Source: Burkholderiales bacterium
GTDB lineage: Bacteria; Pseudomonadota; Gammaproteobacteria; Burkholderiales; Burkholderiaceae_C
DNA length: 37,298 bases
Assembly: GCA_947446685.1 (NCBI GenBank)
Contig: CANFIC010000005.1
Location: 1 to 37,298, forward strand
Direction of reading: 5' to 3'
Below, piece by piece: positions 18,691 to 27,507 of the stretch (within the stretch, counting starts at the first letter, position 1; every line of letters starts with the position of its first letter). The notes beneath the pieces were generated by a model. It searched no databases. It had not been told where the DNA came from and saw only the letters and a list, made by a program, of their open reading frames with translations. A program made the translations under genes and the position numbers.

Positions 18691-19926
18691 ATGAAGAGGC
18701 AGTTTCGATTGCATGGTCAGCAGCATGGTGCCACTACCCTTCTAGCGGTGATGCTGCTGTTTGGCGTGATGGCGATGATGACGATTTATGCGAACCGGAA
18801 CCTGCTGTTTGAGCTGCGCATTGCCAACAATCATTACCGCGCTGGCGTGGCGATGGAAGCCGCAGATGGCGGCATTGAATGGTCACTGGGCATGCTCAAC
18901 GGTATCCATGTCGATGCGGCATGCCAGGCCAGCGGAGTGACCGGTAGCAGTTTCCGCCAGCGCTACCTGGCGATCGACGCCTCTTCCGGCATGATCAGCC
19001 CGAACCAAGTCGCCGAGACCGTTGCCGGCTGCATTCGCCAGGATGCCTGGGTCTGTAGTTGCCCAGCTACTGGCTGGACAGCGCCGTTCGTCGCGACGGA
19101 GCAGTTGCAACCAGGATTTCGCATCAGCTTTGAGCCAGTCGATCGCGCCGGCGTGATCCGCATCGTGTCACAGGGTTGTTCGAGCAGTTCGGCGACCGAA
19201 TGCGACAACCCATCGAGCGCTGTCGACGCTGCACTGGCCGCCGACAAGGTCTTGCTCAGCGCCGCGCTGGTCAGTGCGTTGAAAATGCCGCCGACCATGC
19301 CTTTGGTTGTCAAAGGTTCCGTCGCTCTGGGTCCTGAGGGCCTGGGCTTGCACAACGGCAGCGGTTTGCTCTTGCTGTCGGGCGGCATGGCCAGCGGGCT
19401 GCTTGAATCCAGATTGGACAGCCTGCCTGGCACGCCGGTCGAACTGGCCTTGATCACCGGCAATACCGAGTTTGCTGCCAAATCAGCAGACGAGATGTTT
19501 GCCATGTATTTCGGCATGGCGCCGGCAAGGTACCGGGATCAACCAGCAATGCGGATTGTCGAATGCCCGGCAGATTGCGGACCCGAGCTGTCTGCGGCCT
19601 ATGCCAAGGGAGTCGAGTTGGCCTGGATTGACAGGCCCATCACAATGACCAGCAGTTTGCTGGGTCAGGCCTCGCACCCGATGCTGATCGTCGTCAATGG
19701 TGACTTGACAATCGACGGGGATTTGCAAATGACAGGCCTGCTCTACGTCAGAGGCAACCTTATCTGGCGCAACGCGCAAACCTCACTGTTGAACGGTGGC
19801 CTGCTGGTCGAAGGCAATCTGCGCCTCGCCGGAACAGTCGACATCCAATATGCCAAACCGGTCATCGAGCTTTTGAACAAACAGGCGGGCAGTTTTGTCA
19901 GGGTGCCTGGAAGCTGGTGGAACTGA
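18691..19926 (+). CDS. PilX-like minor pilin, unusually long (411 aa)
   Basis: HGATTLLAVMLLFGVMAMMTIYANRNLLFELRIANNHYRAGVAMEAADGGIEW; PilX-type position after pilW. Confidence 0.7.
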   Translation: MKRQFRLHGQQHGATTLLAVMLLFGVMAMMTIYANRNLLFELRIANNHYRAGVAMEAADGGIEWSLGMLNGIHVDAACQASGVTGSSFRQRYLAIDASSGMISPNQVAETVAGCIRQDAWVCSCPATGWTAPFVATEQLQPGFRISFEPVDRAGVIRIVSQGCSSSSATECDNPSSAVDAALAADKVLLSAALVSALKMPPTMPLVVKGSVALGPEGLGLHNGSGLLLLSGGMASGLLESRLDSLPGTPVELALITGNTEFAAKSADEMFAMYFGMAPARYRDQPAMRIVECPADCGPELSAAYAKGVELAWIDRPITMTSSLLGQASHPMLIVVNGDLTIDGDLQMTGLLYVRGNLIWRNAQTSLLNGGLLVEGNLRLAGTVDIQYAKPVIELLNKQAGSFVRVPGSWWN

Positions 19927-19927
19927 C

Positions 19928-21124
19928 ATGGGGTTGGCCCAGCCATGCTCTTTGAAGCCAGCCACAGCCATGACCGGCACCGGCTTGATTGAAGCCCTCG
20001 TCGCCTTGCTCATCGTCTCATTCGGCATGTTGGCCATGATCGAAGTGGAAGCCAAGCTGCGCAGCATTGCCGACATCGCGAAACAACGAGGCGAGGCCAT
20101 GCATTTGGCGCAGCAGGAGATGGAGCAATTGCGCGCTTATTCCGTTTTGGCCCTGGGTGCAAATCCGCTTGCAGGAACTTGGTCTTATGCCGAGATCCAT
20201 GATCCGCAAGCGATCGTTCAGGACGCCGGCGACCCGGACAGCAACGCCACATTCAGCTTGATTCGCCAGGTGACTGACTGGTCAGAACCTCAGCAAAAAG
20301 CGGTGCGGATCGAGGTTCATTGGCATGATCGGAGCGGCGCCGAGCAATTCGTGGTCATCGACAGCTTGATCGCCCGCGCCGACCCCGGATTGAGCGGCTC
20401 GCTGGGCATCGCCCCTTCATCGACAGCCTTGCAGGGACCAGCCGGGCGCCATCCCGCAATTCCCTTGAAAGCCAAGGATCTGGGTGACAGGAGCAGTGTT
20501 TTCAAACCAACATCTACGGCCATGGTGGTCTGGATATTCAACAACCTGACGGGAAACATCACCGGAACATGCACAGTGCGCAAGGACATGACCACCGCGG
20601 CCCTGACGGCTGCCGATCTTGCAGATTGCAGGAACAATACCCGAGCCTATCTGCTCAGTGGCTTTGTGCGTTTTTCGGACCAGATTGCACCTGATAAATC
20701 GCGCAGCGGATCCCGAGTTTTGCCGCTGGCAATGGCACTGCTGTTGACTCGTAGTGGCCCTCAAAACCTGCCGAGCGCCGAATGCTTTGACGACTCAGCC
20801 GAGACTGCACAGGGCTATGTCAGCTATTACTGCAGCGTTTACCCCAGCAGTAGCGAGCCGCAGATCTGGTCAGGGCAACTTTCCGTCAATGGGATTGCGC
20901 TGGGCGGCAGCGACTGGAAGATCTGCCGCTACAGCGCAGATCAGGACGGTGATGGGCAGATTGCCAATGCCGAGCATCCTCTCAGCTACTCCCAGGTCAC
21001 CGGATCGCTGGCAAATCAAAATTTTCTGGTAATTCCTGCCGTAACGAGCTGCCCGACCGGGCAGGCTATCAACCCACAGGCGGGCAATTTCAGCAATATA
21101 ACGACCGTTCTGCACCAGCGCTGA
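19928..21124 (+). CDS. PilV-like minor pilin, unusually long (~398 aa)
   Basis: GTGLIEALVALLIVSFGMLAMIEVEAKLRSIADIAKQRGEAMHLAQQEMEQLRAY prepilin helix. Confidence 0.7.
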   Translation: MGLAQPCSLKPATAMTGTGLIEALVALLIVSFGMLAMIEVEAKLRSIADIAKQRGEAMHLAQQEMEQLRAYSVLALGANPLAGTWSYAEIHDPQAIVQDAGDPDSNATFSLIRQVTDWSEPQQKAVRIEVHWHDRSGAEQFVVIDSLIARADPGLSGSLGIAPSSTALQGPAGRHPAIPLKAKDLGDRSSVFKPTSTAMVVWIFNNLTGNITGTCTVRKDMTTAALTAADLADCRNNTRAYLLSGFVRFSDQIAPDKSRSGSRVLPLAMALLLTRSGPQNLPSAECFDDSAETAQGYVSYYCSVYPSSSEPQIWSGQLSVNGIALGGSDWKICRYSADQDGDGQIANAEHPLSYSQVTGSLANQNFLVIPAVTSCPTGQAINPQAGNFSNITTVLHQR

Positions 21125-21133
21125 GGGCCTGGT

Positions 21134-22162
21134 TCAAGCGCAGAACGGAATCGCCGCCAGCGCCACCTGGTTGCCGCCGCGGCTCTGCGCCTGCTGGGCC
21201 GCCGCCTCGCAGGCTGACAGCAAGTCATCCTGCGAGGCCGCAGTATGAGGAAAGCTACCAACGCCAATCGAAAGCGAAAGGCCCAGATCGTGACCATCGA
21301 GAAGAATGAATTGCGCAGCGCCATGCCGCCTCAACTGCTCCATGCGGGCGTGTGCGGTAGCCAAACCGACACCCGATAGGAGGACTGCGAAACTCCGCTC
21401 GCCGATGCGGCAGACCGCATCCATTGCTCTGGTGTTGTCGCGCAGGATGCGCCCCATGGTCTCCAGTGCAAGCTCCTGGGCGGATTCTTTAGCCAGTTGT
21501 AGTTCCGCAGGCAAAGGGTCGAGTGCAATGATCGCCAGCGCGAACTCGCGGTGCTCACGTGTCGAGAGATCGATTTCGCGGCGCAACTGCTGATTCAGTT
21601 GTGCAGCCCACTCATGCCCAGCCACTTCACTCTTGCTGCGGCCTTGCAACTGCTCCCGCTGAATTGCAACCAAGGCTCTTTGTTGCTGTTCGATCTGTTG
21701 CAGGGCGCGCTCCAGATCAAGCCGGTGCTGCCGCTCTTGTGTACATTCATGCCAGGTCGCGAGCAGGAATTCACTGCCCAGAAGCGTCCTGGTCACCTCA
21801 AAAATACGTCGCTGTCCAGCAATTTCCAGCTTGTGTTCACAAGTAATCGGCTGGCCTTGCGACCCTACCAATTGTTCGACACGACGCAGACTTGAAGCAT
21901 CTTCGGACCGCAGCAACTCGCTGTCGGTGTGGCCCAAGATGCTGCCATTCTCGCTAGCAAACAGGCGATTGAAGTCATCATTGGCGCAAAGGTAGCGCCC
22001 GGTGGCGCGGGACTTGATCGAAATCATGGCCTTGAGCGGCCCGATCAGACTCAACAAGGTAGTCACTATCCCAGGCAGCAACTGCGTTTGCCCCTGCAAC
22101 CAGCCTGCCAGACTACCCGGCAAAGGCTTTGCTTCATTTTCAGAATCAGCTGAACTATTCAT
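21134..22162 (-). CDS. PAS-like plus degenerate GGDEF domain protein
   Basis: ISIKSRATGRYLCANDDFNRLFASENGSILGHTDSELL (PAS-like); ETMGRILRDNTRAMDAVCRIGERSFAVLLSGVGLATAHARMEQLR...LSLSIGVGSFP (GGDEF fold, GERSF in place of GGDEF). Confidence 0.82.
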   Translation of the reverse strand: MNSSADSENEAKPLPGSLAGWLQGQTQLLPGIVTTLLSLIGPLKAMISIKSRATGRYLCANDDFNRLFASENGSILGHTDSELLRSEDASSLRRVEQLVGSQGQPITCEHKLEIAGQRRIFEVTRTLLGSEFLLATWHECTQERQHRLDLERALQQIEQQQRALVAIQREQLQGRSKSEVAGHEWAAQLNQQLRREIDLSTREHREFALAIIALDPLPAELQLAKESAQELALETMGRILRDNTRAMDAVCRIGERSFAVLLSGVGLATAHARMEQLRRHGAAQFILLDGHDLGLSLSIGVGSFPHTAASQDDLLSACEAAAQQAQSRGGNQVALAAIPFCA

Positions 22163-22389
22163 CGATCCTCGACAACAACAGGCACAACGACCAAGCCCTG
22201 GCAGATGGAAACAGGCCAAGCACCGACTGTATTCGGCATGGGCCTACCGAATCAACCGGCCGCCAGTGACGCCGGCCCATTTTCCCTAAGTTGGTGCAGC
22301 ACCGCATGTTATCGAAGAAGTCGGGCAAGGCTTGGCTGCTGCTGGACAATGCAGGCTTGCGCCGCAACGGCGTGCCCTTCCCCTCGCCA

Positions 22390-23607
22390 ATGCAAAATTT
22401 CGATCTGGTCGTCGTCGGCGCCGGTGCAGCCGGACTGTTTTGTGCCGGCATTGCCGGACAGCAAGGCCTGCAAGTCCTGCTGATCGACCATGCCGAAAAG
22501 CTGGCCGAAAAAATCCGCATTTCTGGGGGCGGTCGCTGTAACTTCACCAACCGTGATGTCTCGCCGGCGAATTTTCTTTCCGATAACCCGGCCTTTTGCC
22601 GTTCGGCTCTGGCCCGCTACAGCAGTCAGGATTTCATCGCGCTGGTCCGTCAGCATGGCATCGCATTCCATGAAAAACACAAAGGACAATTGTTTTGCGA
22701 TGGCTCCAGCGAGCAGATCATCCAGATGTTGCTGGACGAATGCAAAGCCGGCGCTGTGCAGCGCTGGCAGCCCTGCAGCGTTGCCGCAGTTCGCAGCATG
22801 GAAAGCGGTGGATTCGAACTCGACAGCAGCCATGGCCAAGTCAGGACCAAGCGGTTGGTGATCGCCACCGGCGGCTTATCGATTCCGAAAATTGGCGCCA
22901 GCGATTGGGGACTGCGACTGGCCAAGAGTTTCGGCCATGAAATCGTCACGCCGCGACCAGCCTTGGTGCCACTGACCTTTGATGCCGATGCCTGGTCAGC
23001 TTTTTCTTCCCTGTCAGGCCTGTCCCTGCCCGTCGTGGTGAGTTGCGGGCAGGGCAAGTCACGCGGACTTTTCGCCGAAGACCTGTTGCTCACCCACCGG
23101 GGTCTGAGCGGTCCGGCGATCCTGCAGATTTCGAGCTATTGGAACGAGGGCCAGACCCTGCAAATCGATCTGGCGCCCGAACTCGACCTCGACGCGCGAC
23201 TTCAATCGGCCAAACAGGCCTCACGGCGACAACTCGGCAATGAATTGAGCGAGTTGCTGCCGCAGCGCCTGGCACAAGCCTGGCTGGCTCGGTTGGGTCT
23301 GGATGGCAGTCGCCCTATGTCTGAGTGCAAGGACCGTGATTTGCTCAAGCTTGCTGCAGACCTGAAATGCTGGCCGCTGACACCGACCGGCAGCGAAGGC
23401 TGGCGCAAAGCCGAAGTGATGCGCGGCGGCGTCAATACCCGTGAACTCAGTTCACAGACGCTCGAAAGCAAGCGCATGCCAGGCCTTTATTTCATCGGCG
23501 AAGTGGTCGATGTCACCGGTTGGCTCGGTGGCTACAACTTTCAATGGGCCTGGGCCAGCGCTGCAGCTTGTGCAAGATCGATGCACGCCGGCTTGCCCGG
23601 ACCATGA
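22390..23607 (+). CDS. BaiN/YhiN (HI0933-like) family NAD(P)/FAD-dependent oxidoreductase
   Basis: MQNFDLVVVGAGAAGLFCAGIAGQQGLQVLLIDHAEKLAEKIRISGGGRCNFTNRDVSP; GGVNTRELSSQTLESKRMPGLYFIGEVVDVTGWLGGYNFQWAWASA. Confidence 0.93.
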   Translation: MQNFDLVVVGAGAAGLFCAGIAGQQGLQVLLIDHAEKLAEKIRISGGGRCNFTNRDVSPANFLSDNPAFCRSALARYSSQDFIALVRQHGIAFHEKHKGQLFCDGSSEQIIQMLLDECKAGAVQRWQPCSVAAVRSMESGGFELDSSHGQVRTKRLVIATGGLSIPKIGASDWGLRLAKSFGHEIVTPRPALVPLTFDADAWSAFSSLSGLSLPVVVSCGQGKSRGLFAEDLLLTHRGLSGPAILQISSYWNEGQTLQIDLAPELDLDARLQSAKQASRRQLGNELSELLPQRLAQAWLARLGLDGSRPMSECKDRDLLKLAADLKCWPLTPTGSEGWRKAEVMRGGVNTRELSSQTLESKRMPGLYFIGEVVDVTGWLGGYNFQWAWASAAACARSMHAGLPGP

Positions 23608-23622
23608 TTTAACGGCTATACT
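23593..23622 (+). promoter_or_regulatory. Candidate sigma70 promoter for rpsU
   Basis: TTGCCC (23593-23598), 18-nt spacer, TATACT (23617-23622); overlaps the end of the upstream CDS. Confidence 0.5.
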
Positions 23623-23781
23623 CTTCCTCTTTGCTGGCAAACCCCTGCGCGTCGATTCGCAACATTTTTTGAAGCGGACTCCGGATTACCCGCTTCAGCC
23701 AATCAGTTCAGAATTTTCACCAATATTCTGGGCGAGTTGTATGAACGAACACCGAGCGCTTATTGAAGGAATTACTTTTTC

Positions 23782-23994
23782 ATGACCACAATTCGCGTCA
23801 AAGAGAACGAACCGTTTGATGTAGCACTGCGCCGCTTCAAGCGCACGATCGAGAAACTTGGCTTGCTGACCGACTTGCGAGCCCGCGAGTTCTATGAGAA
23901 GCCAACGGCTGAGCGCAAGCGCAAGAAGGCAGCTGCCGTCAAACGCAACTACAAGCGCATTCGCAGCATGCAGCTGCCGAAAAAGCTGTTCTGA
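23782..23994 (+). CDS. rpsU: 30S ribosomal protein S21
   Basis: [70 protein letters not shown]. Confidence 0.97.
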   Translation: MTTIRVKENEPFDVALRRFKRTIEKLGLLTDLRAREFYEKPTAERKRKKAAAVKRNYKRIRSMQLPKKLF

Positions 23995-24116
23995 TTCCCT
24001 GCTGCTCTGGGGTTCAAGGGAAATGGCTGTAGTGGCGCGTATTCTTTGAAGCCTCGGGCAAAGTTCTCTCAAGCGGAATGAAGATGCCGCCAACTGGAAC
24101 AAAGCAAACGATCAGT

Positions 24117-24152
24117 AAAAACCCGCACAGGACGCTGTTGCGGGTTTTTTCG
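24117..24152 (+). terminator. Rho-independent terminator downstream of rpsU
   Basis: AAAAACCCGCA...TGCGGGTTTTTT stem followed by a T-tract. Confidence 0.85.
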
Positions 24153-24207
24153 TTGCCGGGCTGCTAAATTACAGGTCTGCCTCCCCCGCCATTCACGGAG
24201 ACTGTCA

Positions 24208-24654
24208 ATGAGTTTGAAAGACCGAATCACCGAAGACATGAAGGCCGCGATGCGCGCACGCGAAGCCGATAAATTGACGACGATCCGCATGTTGCTGGCG
24301 GCGGTAAAGCAAAAGGAAGTGGACGAGCGTGTGGTCGTCGATGATGCCGCCTTGATCGCCATCGTTGATCGCCTGATCAAGCAGCGCAAGGACTCAATCA
24401 GCCAATTCACTGCAGCCGGCCGTATGGATCTGGCGGACAAGGAGTCAGCCGAACTGCCGGTTCTGGAGGCCTATCTGCCGCAGCGTTTGAATGCTGAAGA
24501 AACCCAGGCTGCCGTGGCTGCCATCGTGGCCGAACTCGGTGCCAGCAATGCTGCCGACATGGGCCGCGTCATGGCCGCAGTCAAAGCCAAGCTGGCGGGC
24601 AAGGCTGAAATGGCCGTGGTCTCCGCCGCAGTCAAACAAGCCTTGAGTCGCTGA
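24208..24654 (+). CDS. yqeY: GatB/YqeY domain-containing protein
   Basis: MSLKDRITEDMKAAMRAREADKLTTIRMLLAAVKQKEVDERV...MGRVMAAVKAKLAGKAEMAVVSAAVKQAL. Confidence 0.92.
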   Translation: MSLKDRITEDMKAAMRAREADKLTTIRMLLAAVKQKEVDERVVVDDAALIAIVDRLIKQRKDSISQFTAAGRMDLADKESAELPVLEAYLPQRLNAEETQAAVAAIVAELGASNAADMGRVMAAVKAKLAGKAEMAVVSAAVKQALSR

Positions 24655-24663
24655 AAGCCCAGT

Positions 24664-25005
24664 ATGCCCCTGCCGATCCAGATGCTCAGCCCGGATTTTT
24701 CTGTGGCGCCACAATTGGAGCCGGAAGCCATGGCCGCTGCCGCAGCAGCAGGTTTTCGCAGCGTCATCAACAACCGGCCCGATTTCGAAGGTGGGCCGCA
24801 GCAACCTGCCAGCGCGGAGATCGAAGCGGCTGCGATTGCAGCCGGGTTAGAGTACCGGCATCTGCCGGTGAGCGGTGCCTATCAATCGCCGGAAGAAATC
24901 GCCTCGTTCGGCTTGTTGCTTGACGACTTGCCCAAACCGATCCTGGCTTTTTGTCGTTCTGGCGCGCGTTCGACCAAGCTGTATTCGGCCGCCTGCCAGC
25001 TCTGA
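24664..25005 (+). CDS. TIGR01244-family (beta-lactamase hydrolase-like) phosphatase/sulfurtransferase
   Basis: LSPDFSVAPQLEPEAMAAAAAAGFRSVINNRPDFEGGPQQP...FCRSGARSTKLY (CX5R phosphatase loop). Confidence 0.83.
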   Translation: MPLPIQMLSPDFSVAPQLEPEAMAAAAAAGFRSVINNRPDFEGGPQQPASAEIEAAAIAAGLEYRHLPVSGAYQSPEEIASFGLLLDDLPKPILAFCRSGARSTKLYSAACQL

Positions 25006-25075
25006 TTTCTGTTTTACAAGAACTGCGGCACATCGACCGCGGCCTGGATTTTCAGAAAGTACCGAGGAGACTACC

Positions 25076-25693
25076 GTGAACGAATTGCTAAAAATTTCGG
25101 CGCTGATCGACCGAATGACAAACGCCATAGGCCGCTGGGTTGCCTGGTTGGTGCTGGCTGCGGTATTGATCAGCACCGGCAACGCCATATCTCGCAAGGC
25201 CTTCAACCTGAGTTCGAACGCCTATCTCGAAATCCAGTGGTACCTTTTTGCTGCTGTCTTTTTGTTGGCAGCGGGCTACACATTGCTGCGTCAGGAGCAT
25301 GTCAAGATCGACGTGATCTCGGGGCGCTTCTCCAAGCGCACCCAGATCTGGATTGACATTGTCGGCATCTGCGTTTTCCTGTTGCCCTTCGTTTGCTTCA
25401 TCATCAAATTGGCCATGCCTTTGGTGATCAATGCCTTTGTCACCCATGAAATGTCGTCCAACACCGGTGGGCTGATTCGCTGGCCGGTGTTTGCCTTGCT
25501 GCCGGCAGGAATGCTCCTGCTTGGGGTGCAAGCCTTGTCGGAACTGATCAAACGTTTTGCTTTTCTTCAAGGGCTCATCCCTGACCCAAGCAAGAAATCC
25601 GGTGCCAAGACTCCCGAGGAGGAGCTCGCGGCGTTCTTGCTGGAAAAGGAAGTCGCTGCCCGTGACGCTGCATTGTTGGGAGTGAAGAAATGA
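25076..25693 (+). CDS. TRAP transporter small permease (DctQ), GTG start
   Basis: IGRWVAWLVLAAVLISTGNAISRKAF...EIQWYLFAAVFLLAAGYTLLRQEHVKIDVI. Confidence 0.9.
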   Translation: MNELLKISALIDRMTNAIGRWVAWLVLAAVLISTGNAISRKAFNLSSNAYLEIQWYLFAAVFLLAAGYTLLRQEHVKIDVISGRFSKRTQIWIDIVGICVFLLPFVCFIIKLAMPLVINAFVTHEMSSNTGGLIRWPVFALLPAGMLLLGVQALSELIKRFAFLQGLIPDPSKKSGAKTPEEELAAFLLEKEVAARDAALLGVKK

Positions 25694-27438
25694 ATGAGTT
25701 CCTGATCGCCAATATGGCACCGATCATGTTCGCGTCGCTGATCCTCTTCCTGATGTTCGGTTACGCGGTCGCTTTTTCACTTGCAGCTTGCGGCCTGTTC
25801 TTCGGCTTTGTTGGCGTCGAGCTCGGAATGATCCAGCCGGCTTTTCTGCAAAGCCTGCCGCTGCGAATGTTCGGCATCATGCAGAACGACACGCTGCTGG
25901 CGATCCCGTTCTTCACCTTCATGGGCTTGATCCTGGAACGATCGGGCATGGCCGAAGACCTGCTGGATACGATCGGACAGCTTTTCGGACCGATCCGCGG
26001 CGGCCTGGCTTACGCAGTGATTCTGGTCGGCGCGATGCTTGCTGCCACCACCGGCGTGGTCGCTGCCTCGGTGATCTCCATGGGCTTGATCTCTTTGCCG
26101 ATCATGCTGCGCTATGGCTACGACCGGCGCGTCGCAGGTGGTGTGATCGCCGCCTCGGGCACTTTGGCGCAGATCATTCCGCCCTCGCTGGTGCTGATCG
26201 TGCTGGCAGACCAACTGGGCAAGAGCGTCGGCGACCTGTACAAAGGCGCGTTCATCCCCGGCTTCGTTCTGACTGCCCTATATATCGGCTATATCCTTCT
26301 GATCAGCTTCGTGCGGCCGCAATGGGTGCCGGCCTTGCCGGCTGAGGCAAGAACGATCCGGGAAGACAATGGCTCATCGGGCCTGCGCTCGCTGTGCGTC
26401 CTGGTGGTCGTCTCGGTGGCTGCTGCCCTCAGCTTTGCCAAGTCCAGGCCTGATGGGACACCGCTCGACGAGATGATCGTGACCTCGATGTGCGTTGGCG
26501 TCGGTTTTGCCTTCATTACCTCGTTGCTGAACAAGCTGACCGGCCTCGGAATGCTCTCGCGCATGGCCGAGCGGGTCACCTTTGTACTGATCCCGCCCCT
26601 GGCGTTGATTTTCCTCGTGCTCGGCACCATTTTCCTGGGAATTGCAACTCCCACTGAAGGTGGGGCGATGGGGTCTACAGGCGCTTTGGTGATGGCCTTG
26701 ATGCGCGGCCGCATCGACCTGAAGCTGATTCGCCAAGCGATGGATTCGACCATGAAGCTATCCTGCTTCGTGCTCTTCATCCTGATCGGCGCCACCGTTT
26801 TCAGTCTGGCATTCCAGGGTGTCGACGGACCAAAATGGGTTGAGCATCTGCTGTCTGGACTGCCTGGCGGGCAATTGGGATTCCTGATCGTCGTGAATAT
26901 CCTGGTCTTCGTCCTGGCCTTTTTCCTGGACTTTTTCGAGCTCGCTTTCATCATCATCCCCTTGATCGGGCCGGTGGCAGAGAAGCTCGGCATCGATCTG
27001 GTCTGGTTCGGCGTACTGCTTGCAGTCAATATGCAGACTTCGTTCATGCATCCGCCTTTCGGTTTCGCGCTGTTCTATTTACGCAGCGTCGCACCTGCCG
27101 AGGATTACACCGACAAAGTGACCAAGATGCCGATCAAGAAGATCACCATCGAGCAGATCTACTGGGGCGCGGTACCCTTCGTCGTGATCCAGGTCGTGAT
27201 GGTCGGCCTGATCATCGCCTTCCCCGCGCTGGTATCCAGCGGTCTGAGCAAAGAGACCACCATAGACGCTGAAAAGGTTTTCCAGGAAATGCAGGCGGCC
27301 CCGAAACTGCCAAAAGCCGAGCAGGTCGATGCCGCTGCGCCAGGCGCTTCGGGGGCCACCCCGATTCAGGAAGAAAAGGAAGACCCGATGAAGGGTCTGA
27401 TGGAGGCCATGAAGAACGACCAGGTCAAGAAGCCCTGA
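25690..27438 (+). CDS. TRAP transporter large permease (DctM) with charged C-terminal tail
   Basis: LLAIPFFTFMGLILERSGMAEDLLDTIGQLFGPIRGGLAYAVILVGAMLAATTGVVAASVISMGLISLPIMLRYGYDRRVAGGVIAASGTLAQIIPPSLVLIVLAD. Confidence 0.93.
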   Translation: MNEFLIANMAPIMFASLILFLMFGYAVAFSLAACGLFFGFVGVELGMIQPAFLQSLPLRMFGIMQNDTLLAIPFFTFMGLILERSGMAEDLLDTIGQLFGPIRGGLAYAVILVGAMLAATTGVVAASVISMGLISLPIMLRYGYDRRVAGGVIAASGTLAQIIPPSLVLIVLADQLGKSVGDLYKGAFIPGFVLTALYIGYILLISFVRPQWVPALPAEARTIREDNGSSGLRSLCVLVVVSVAAALSFAKSRPDGTPLDEMIVTSMCVGVGFAFITSLLNKLTGLGMLSRMAERVTFVLIPPLALIFLVLGTIFLGIATPTEGGAMGSTGALVMALMRGRIDLKLIRQAMDSTMKLSCFVLFILIGATVFSLAFQGVDGPKWVEHLLSGLPGGQLGFLIVVNILVFVLAFFLDFFELAFIIIPLIGPVAEKLGIDLVWFGVLLAVNMQTSFMHPPFGFALFYLRSVAPAEDYTDKVTKMPIKKITIEQIYWGAVPFVVIQVVMVGLIIAFPALVSSGLSKETTIDAEKVFQEMQAAPKLPKAEQVDAAAPGASGATPIQEEKEDPMKGLMEAMKNDQVKKP

Positions 27439-27458
27439 CGTTGCACTGCATCCAACGT

Positions 27459-27486
27459 AAAAAACCCCGCTGTCGCGGGGTTTTTT
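27459..27486. terminator. Bidirectional rho-independent terminator between convergent TRAP genes
   Basis: AAAAAACCCCGC-TGTC-GCGGGGTTTTTT; A-tract and T-tract flank the stem symmetrically. Confidence 0.88.
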
Positions 27487-27507
27487 ATGACTGAGCTCGT
27501 CGGGGTA

